NCBI RefSeq assembly: GCF_001625305.1 | Contig: NW_017804353.1 | Span: 52,875 to 116,874 of the forward strand | Source: Branchiostoma belcheri | Lineage: Eukaryota > Chordata > Leptocardii > Amphioxiformes > Branchiostomatidae | Length of the DNA: 64,000 bases | Reading direction: 5' to 3' | Part shown: piece by piece, positions 57,901 through 64,000 of the stretch | Position numbering within the stretch: position 1 is the stretch's first letter | Layout: each line of letters starts with the position of its first letter | Made by a program: the position numbers and the translations under genes | Notes under the pieces: model-generated | The model's input: only the letters and a program-made list of their open reading frames with translations | Databases searched by the model: none | What the model was told of the DNA's origin: nothing

Positions 57901-60900
57901 GTCTGCCGATTATGTCTGGCTGAAATTTTGGTCTTTTGCCAAAAATCGACGTATACACAGTATTGCTGCATGCAATATTGCTCTATAGTCTATTTATCTT
58001 ATACTAAATTCTACTTCACACCATCCACATGCAAATTGTACATGTATGACACACCATCCAGTAATGTACATGTGACGTGTAATGTAATATTTTTGTGTGA
58101 ATCTGCCGACTAGGTCATGGAAATGATACTCTGCCGTGTAAAGCTTTTTGGTGTGAATTTTGTGACCCAAGATCGTTCATCATCTGACAAAGGTCAGACA
58201 GAGCAATCCAGTGTGTACAGCGCTTTGCTCAGGCATAAAATTTCATTGGATTCTTGCCATTTCCCAGTACACTAGCATTTTTGATTGTTTGAAACAAAAA
58301 TCTTTTCAGCTAGAGAGCATAGTTATGTTTTATACAATTGAAATTGATAGGAAGATTTGCAGCATCTTTTGACAGCAAAATCTCATTTTTCTATAATTAA
58401 AAATTAAAAAGAGTATAGATGATTGAGAAAGAATGGTTTAGTGTAAATGTTGTATGCCATATTTTGCTGTTGTTTTTTTGCCTTTTAACTTTAAGACACT
58501 TTTGAAGTCATAATGGTGCACATCATTTTTGTCCTTTTATTTGTTCTAAATATAATCAGCTAAAGGATTGGTCAGATTGTGAATTGAGCAGATGTTTAGA
58601 TATCTTTAATCTCAGATATCCTTAGATATCAGATATCCTTAATCTTGTGTGCAGATATAACTTCTGTGCATGTGGTATGATAATGACTATCATTATGTCC
58701 AGACAGATAATGATGTCCCATCTGTATTGATCCCTTATAGGTTGGTCCGAACGACATTCCGGCACACCGTGCCTTACTCCATCTGTATTGATCCCCTATA
58801 GGTTGGTCCGAACGACATTCCGGCGCACCGTGCCTTACTCCGCCTGTATTGATCCCCTATAGGTTGGTCCGAACGACATTCCGGCGCACCGTGCCTTACT
58901 CCGCCTGTATTGATCCCCTATAGGTTGGTCCGAACGACATTCCGGTGCACCGTGCCTTACTCCGCCTGTATTGATCCCCTATAGGTTGGTCCAAACGACA
59001 TTCCGGCGCACCGTGCCTTACTGGCCTGCTGTAGTCCGTACCTGTTCGAGCTCTTCAACTCGGAAGTGGAGGGCAGCAACCACCTGAGGTACCAGATCGA
59101 GAACGCCAGCCCTGCCGCGGTCGAGAAACTTGTCGACTTTGCCTACACTTCAAGGTACTAGATTGTACTTTCTTAACACTTGTCCTGCTGGCATTTTTTT
59201 AATACAATGCCGGTATGTTTCAATAGTTTTATGTCCTAGTCAGGTCATAAGCCCTTGACTATTTTGCCCTGTGGTGGCATAGTCACTTCCACATTTGTTG
59301 CATTTCGCTGTGGTGTGATGCATTGCACGAGAAATACCCCCCATTCGTACATATACAGGGTACTATATGGATGGTACTGTATGTGCAACCTAAACATATT
59401 TATATGGGCTTTAAAGAAGGTTTTAAAAAAAAGATAACTTTGGACTTAAAAATCTTCAATCTTTAAAAAAGAATCTTCAACTTGTCAGCAATAAACCTCC
59501 ACCTCCTTTAATGTTACATTTTCTCAGTGTGCAATCTTCGAAAATGCCTTGAACATACTTGAAAAACACTTTTACTTGGCAGCGTCATATTACAGAGATG
59601 ATGTTATATATTCCTGTCGCAACACCATGTTGACAACAAGTCTTATTTACCTTGCAGATTGTGCGTCCAGGGAGAGCATGTTTGTGACTTGTACTCAGCG
59701 GCCAAACTGTTCCGTATGGAGAGTGTGAGAAAAACCTGCTCCAACTACCTGGCCACACACCTTACACCCGCCAACAGTGTCGGTGAGTGGGCGAAAACTG
59801 CTTCTACTGATTATCATGAAAGTTCATCTGTGTTGGTAGTAATCATAGTAAAACGTTAAACTTTATTCCAACACACAATTTACAGAGATCAAATTTTCAG
59901 CGACCACATCTCGCGAGAGTTACGGTTTACAAGCTTGTACTGAGTTTAGCAAATATGGAGCTCTTAAAATACTTTTCTGCATACCTTTAGAATTTATGAA
60001 CTACGGATTACAACACTGAAAAGTAAAAACTGCTCACAAACCAATATCTTTGTTTTTTTGCACTTGATTCAAAATGGAGGTGGTACCAGTCAATACAAAA
60101 TATTTATATTACATGTACAGCCTAAAAAGAGACTTTAATTCCAGTACATGGTACACTGTACAGGTAGACATCAGAAATACCCTGACATAGTACAGTATTT
60201 GGCTCATTTAGTAACTCTTGTAAGTTAACAATGAAGCCGACATTTTTTACAAAATTTTCCTACCATGTTGTCGAATATGTTAGGAGTAGGCATCTCTCTT
60301 AGACCTGATCCTAATCAGTAGGAAAGTAAAACTAGCAGTGCCCTCTAGCTGAACTGAAACAAACTACAGCCTGTCCTGTATCCTCTGGACTAATAAGAGG
60401 TTGGGAGTTTGAATCCTGGCTGTTGTCGCTCACCCGACATGCACGCTACTGTTTAGGATCGCAGTCCTTAGGACGGGACGTTAAGCCGTGGTCCACTGTT
60501 CATTGTGCTTGTCGAAAAGAGCTAGGGGGAATTCCCCAGTACAATGAACCTGTAAATACTGTACATAGCGTCTGTCTTCTCTGTCACGACCAGTGGAAGA
60601 TTAGCTCTTCAAATGTTCAATGAGCTAAACTGGTTTGAGGTCACTTTCACTTTATTTAACTTTCCTGACGTGCTTCTGTGTTGCTACAGGTGTGAGATCG
60701 TTTGCCTACGCCGTTAACGACCACGAACTCATCAGTGTGGTAGACAAGTACATCAGGGACAACATCATGGAGGTTTCAGTCAACAAGGAATTCCTGCTGC
60801 TGCCTCGACTGCAGGTAAGGGGCCACCGTAATAGAACTGAGTTAAAGGCATTCAGTTGCATTTTTAGGCCAGCAAAAAAAATACACAAATAAGGAAATTT

Positions 60901-61506
60901 GTCAACCTTGACATTTTCTGCCATTTCTTATTTACTGCACATTTTTGTCATCATGTAATATTTGAAGCATTTGAAATCGCACCAAGACAAGCTGTTTGAG
61001 GTGTCTCAATTTTTTGGGTACTGCCTAGAACTAGCCTATGATAGAAAACAAGCAACCGTATTCCATCTGCGACATTGCATTTTTGCCTTACAGATATCAG
61101 TATGCTATGGGATAGAATTTATTCAGCTTACTGTCATAATGTATCTGTATAGCCAGTATAACCGCCTTTCGGTGTAACACACCAGCTTCTGTATCTGTAT
61201 AGCCAGTATAACTGCTCTTCGGTGTAACACACCAGCTTCTGTTTCTGTATAGCTGGTATAGCCACCTTTCGATGTAACACACCAGCGTAATGAAGCTTGG
61301 TTGGGTAAAACGAGTCTATTCAGCAACAGGAACCTCAGTTTAGAAATGCTAAATCTTTTTTTCCCAATGTCCAGGTTGAGTTGATCAGAAAAGAAGCGGA
61401 CACCCCGTCCAGCATCGGAGACCTGACTCTCTTCAACCTGGTGGTGGAGTGGGCACAGAAACTGGTGGCAGACAGCACTGAGGACGTCAAGGACCTTATG
61501 GAGCAG
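54831..61506 (+). CDS. IVNS1ABP: IVNS1ABP-like BTB-BACK(-kelch) protein, 5' part
   Basis: Five coding exons give 224 residues: BTB domain (LNALRKNRHFCDVILQ, DIPAHRALLACCSPYLFELF, VEKLVDFAYTSRLCV, DLYSAAKLFRMESVRKTCSN) and BACK domain (VRSFAYAVNDHELISVVDKY, NKEFLLLPRLQVELIRKE, LTLFNLVVEWAQKLV, DVKDLMEQ). The FEDPTYLTTTMGQLNALRKN start and the domain order match the host protein IVNS1ABP, a BTB-kelch actin-associated CUL3-type adaptor. Its C-terminal kelch repeats are not seen in the remaining 2.5 kb, so the gene probably continues beyond the window. Two exons have partial tandem copies next to them. It could instead be a related KLHL protein, but the N-terminus favours IVNS1ABP. Confidence 0.85.
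55031..55110 (+). pseudogene. Partial tandem copy of IVNS1ABP exon 1
   Basis: 55,050-55,097 repeats the last 48 nt of exon 1 (LNTLRKNRHFCDVILQ) with an intact GTAAGG donor. The preceding CTGATGTTGTTCTGTTG matches the intron just before exon 1. The first two thirds of the exon and the acceptor AG are missing, so it cannot be used as an internal exon. Confidence 0.88.
55521..55692. mobile_element. Foldback MITE (GATCCTAGGGTGGCAA family), diverged
   Basis: CCCCAAGCAGATCTTTTGGTGG at the left (shared core CAAGCAGATC), ATATCAAATTAGCAGGGCA inside, CTACTTGGAGAGTAAT at the right. Confidence 0.55.
56235..56530 (+). mobile_element. tRNA-derived SINE, near full length
   Basis: The tRNA-like head GCGTAGTCCAGTGGTTAGCG has an A-box-like region and GAGTTCGAATCCC (B box). 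The body contains GGACGGGACGTTAAGCCGTG, TACAATGAACCTGTAAATAC and a short AT-rich tail (CACTTTCACTTTTTTTTTT). A second copy, missing the head start, lies at 60,376-60,653. Confidence 0.85.
57717..58115 (+). repeat. Direct duplication of about 200 bp
   Basis: GCTGAAATTTTGGTCTTTTG, CCAAAAATCG, GTATACACAGTATTGCTGC and GTAATGTACATGTGACGTGT each occur twice (from 57,717 and 57,920). Confidence 0.85.
58720..59024 (+). repeat. 61-bp minisatellite straddling the exon 2 acceptor
   Basis: Five copies with exact 61-bp spacing. CCCCTATAG/GTTGGTCC acceptor points fall before 58,741, 58,802, 58,863, 58,924 and 58,985. Each copy carries the acceptor and about 38-40 nt of exon 2. Only the last copy continues into the full exon. 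Confidence 0.95.
58985..59154 (+). CDS. IVNS1ABP: IVNS1ABP exon 2, BTB core
   Basis: Acceptor GATCCCCTATAG; donor GTACTA; phase 0 in, 2 out. Encodes VGPNDIPAHRALLACCSPYL and FELFNSEVEGSNHLRYQIEN. The other four acceptors would run into a stop (see findings). Confidence 0.92.
59658..59782 (+). CDS. IVNS1ABP: IVNS1ABP exon 3
   Basis: Acceptor TTACCTTGCAG; donor GTGAGT; phase 2 in, 1 out. Encodes RLCVQGEHVCDLYSAAKLFR and MESVRKTCSNYLATHLTP. Confidence 0.92.
60376..60653 (+). mobile_element. tRNA-derived SINE, second copy
   Basis: Starts inside the head (CCTCTGGACTAATAAGAGG), with a diverged B box GAGTTTGAATCC. The body matches 56,290-56,530 closely. It ends about 37 bp before the exon 4 acceptor. 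Confidence 0.85.
60690..60814 (+). CDS. IVNS1ABP: IVNS1ABP exon 4, BACK domain
   Basis: Acceptor GTTGCTACAG; donor GTAAGG; phase 1 in, 0 out. Encodes GVRSFAYAVNDHELISVVDK and MEVSVNKEFLLLPRLQ. Confidence 0.92.
61140..61285 (-). repeat. Minisatellite, three 50-bp units (LINE tail)
   Basis: Same 50-bp unit as at 6,011-6,210, starting at 61,140, 61,190 and 61,240. No LINE coding fragment is joined to it here. Confidence 0.85.
61375..61506 (+). CDS. IVNS1ABP: IVNS1ABP exon 5, BACK domain
   Basis: Acceptor CAATGTCCAG; donor GTAAAA; phase 0 to 0. Encodes VELIRKEADTPSSIGDLTLF and NLVVEWAQKLVADSTEDVKD, ending LMEQ. Confidence 0.92.
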
Positions 61507-64000
61507 GTAAAACTCAGTCACGTCACAGTCTTCTTACAAACACTTAGTGAAGGAGGGGCTTCCAGTGATAGGCCTGGAAGCAAACATTGTCTTGTGCCAG
61601 GTTTTTTAAGTGTCAGATCTTCCACTATCATATGGTTGGTCTTATAGATGAAATTTTTTATGTTGTGGTTGTGGTTCAAAACTACCAATAGGAGGAAGTT
61701 TTGCCCAAAATTTTAGTGCCCTGGCACGCTTAGAATGTTGTCTTGTACCGGAATCATATGTTTGGCCACAGCAAGGAGATTTTATGTGTGTCTTTACCAC
61801 ACTTGTGTCACTCTCTGCACTTGGAATACAGTATAGGAATGAAAGACTTGTTATACGGTGATACCATGTTCTTACACCTCAATTCTTCATTTCTTCTTAC
61901 AATATTTTTCTTTGTTTTTTCTACTTTGCAAATTTTGGACTAGATTTTGCATTAGATTTTGAGTCTGCAAAGGATGTATTTGTTGTTATCCATAGAATTT
62001 ACTTGCTGTGGCCTTTTGTATGATTCACACACATGGTTATATCAGCCTGTGAAAGTAGTACTAGTAGGCAAAACTTTTACTCCACTTTCTTCAATACTTT
62101 GACAGGCTGCTTGAGGATGTTGTTTTTTCACTCGATATGTTTTGTTCAATCTGCCATTGGACAACACTGTCTTGTTTTGTTCTTTGTTTCAGGTGTTCCA
62201 GTCCTAAGGTGGACCTGGAGCATTAAATGTAATGTGCGTTAGACGCTGCTTACGACAGTAAGGCTCTCTAAGGCCCTGCGTAACAGTGAATTTGAGTTAG
62301 GAGGCGGCTAAGGGTGGGTACTGGTTTGGCTGAACCTGGTCCAAATAACATCCAAGAACTGAGCGAAAAAAAAAAAAAACTGAACTCCATGATCTGATCT
62401 TGTTTTGGACTCAAAACAACCTGGTCCAACTCTGAACAACATCCAAGAACCGTGACGAAAAAACCCGAACGTTAGTTATGATCTGATTCTTTTTTTGACT
62501 CAAAACAAAGTACAACTATATCATTTCTATTTAGACATCTTACTATATGTAACCTAGTCATAAAAGGTAAAAGAAATAACCCTGAATTATGCTAGATTAG
62601 CCTTAATTCATATGCTTGTGCATTGAAAATAACTAATTTATCATTCCAATGTTCTGAGAATTTAAGCATAACTTAAAATTCGTAGCACTCACTGAGACCT
62701 GTGCTTGTGTCTCACTCTCCAAAATATGATTTTCAGTGTAGTACTAAGTTATTTTTACTGTACTACAATACTGTAATTCACTTTATGTTCATGGTAGCAA
62801 AAGTTCTATGTATTCACAGTGGCAACAGGTGTAGAAAAAAGAAAGTCCAGGAATTATTTGTTCACTGTAATGATAAGTTCCCGGTAAAGAAATGACAGTG
62901 AAAACAGAGAACACAACAGTACAGTGAAAAAAATCAGGAATTACTAATCGGGTTTAGACCTGGACCTGATTCTCTTGATATTGATCTAGACTTGGACCTG
63001 ATCAAGCTGAACCGGTACCCACCTCTAGAGCTGATTGTGTTGGATGGGGAGGGAGGGGTTTCTCTCTGGTGCTACTGCGACACACTGTTACCCACAACTG
63101 ACGGTTTCCTTTCAATCTCTTCCTTGATCCGACAGGTAGTCACCAATGATTGCAGCTTGCAGGGGGAGAACATTACAGATGCACCAGAATGATGCAGTGT
63201 AGGTGAGACCAGCTGGCGACCGGTAGCAGTTTCCACCACATGCACGCAGCCTACTCCAGCAACTGGAGACTATTTCTTTGCAGCAGGACAATCCGAGAGA
63301 AAGAGAGACAGAAAAAAAAAACTAGACAAACGAACAAAAAAAGTAGAAAGCAAAGAAAGCGATACAACTGCATAATTACCCTTACAGGCTTGCTGCTTTT
63401 GGAGGAAGACAGTCACTTTACGACGTGCGTCGCGTTGCAGAAGCCTTGAACATACACTTCTGACACTCCCTACAGCACTTGGAAGCTTTACATCAAGCTT
63501 GTTTGCCATGTTGGAATGTAGTAGGCCCCTTGGCATGACATGAATGAACACCTCGTCATTTTCAGAGCTGCCAAAATATGCTTGACCTTACGTTATCTTC
63601 ACAGCCGTACTCTAATGACAGACATGTCTGCGCTGCTTTGTGTGCCCCCTTATGGGGCGGAGTATTTCACCGCACTTGCCATTTGGCAGCAGATCACACA
63701 CATTGCAGTAGGACTCTAGCCAGCACCCGTTTTGCCGTCCATTGCAGGAACTTGACGATGTGCGATGGAAAAATTTTTGAACCAATCCGTCAACATTGAT
63801 GGACAAAACTGACTAAAATCTTGAGAGAGAAAAAACATCCATAGGACCACCAATGGACCACCAATGGTCCTCATGATGATGAGGACCACCCTCAACCACC
63901 AACACTCAACCCCATGATTTGTCTCTCAAAATGTGGAAAATTGCATTTTTAAAGGCTTAAAAATCCAGAATTTACCCACTAGATTGCGAGCACTCTCTCT
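61507..64000. other. Downstream intron of the IVNS1ABP-like gene, end of window
   Basis: No kelch exon recognised. Acceptor-like sites at 62,193 (TTTGTTTCAG) and 63,136 (GATCCGACAG) are phase-compatible but lead to early stops. Fragments of the 28,705-type repeat occur around 62,310-62,470 and 62,950-63,030. Confidence 0.45.

Overview
This is a 64-kb window of intron-rich animal DNA carrying four protein-coding genes in a dense background of small DNA transposons, tRNA-derived SINEs, LINE 3' ends and minisatellites. The proteins are close to vertebrate ones, yet one BET gene combines features that vertebrates split between BRD2/BRD3 and BRD4. Together with the compact genes and many foldback MITEs, this suggests an invertebrate chordate, most likely a cephalochordate (Branchiostoma). 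Species and assembly are inferred.

Layout. (1) 2,255-26,871, plus strand: a BET bromodomain gene with 24 recognised exons (two bromodomains, ET domain, proline-rich region, BRD4-type P-TEFb-binding C-terminus). A short form ending at 17,508 can arise by reading into intron 15, which has its own downstream poly(A) signal. Two exons each carry one base too many within poly-C stretches. (2) 29,387-32,124, minus strand: SURF2, six exons, complete, tail-to-tail with the BET gene. (3) 32,358-39,265, plus strand: DENND10 (FAM45A), seven exons, complete, head-to-head with SURF2 across about 230 bp. (4) From about 44.1 kb to beyond the window, plus strand: an IVNS1ABP-like BTB-BACK-kelch gene with probable 5' UTR exons at 44.1 and 46.9 kb and five coding exons (54,831-61,506) for BTB and BACK. 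No kelch exons were found.

Roles. The BET protein reads acetylated histones and recruits P-TEFb. SURF2 is a small basic protein of the ribosome-biogenesis/nucleolar type. DENND10 is a DENN-domain trafficking protein. IVNS1ABP is a BTB-kelch adaptor. They do not form a pathway. Their linkage is of evolutionary interest: human BRD3 and SURF2 both lie at 9q34.2.

The most unusual pattern is repeated tandem duplication across exon-intron borders, leaving partial exon copies with intact splice sites. It is seen at BET exon 2 (donor copied), DENND10 exon 3 (acceptor half copied twice), IVNS1ABP exon 1 (donor half copied) and IVNS1ABP exon 2 (a 61-bp unit, five acceptors). The intergenic and intronic DNA also holds a 180-bp foldback family with about 9-bp target duplications, Harbinger-like MITEs, a 1.77-kb element nested in another repeat, and a three-layer nest of inverted repeats.
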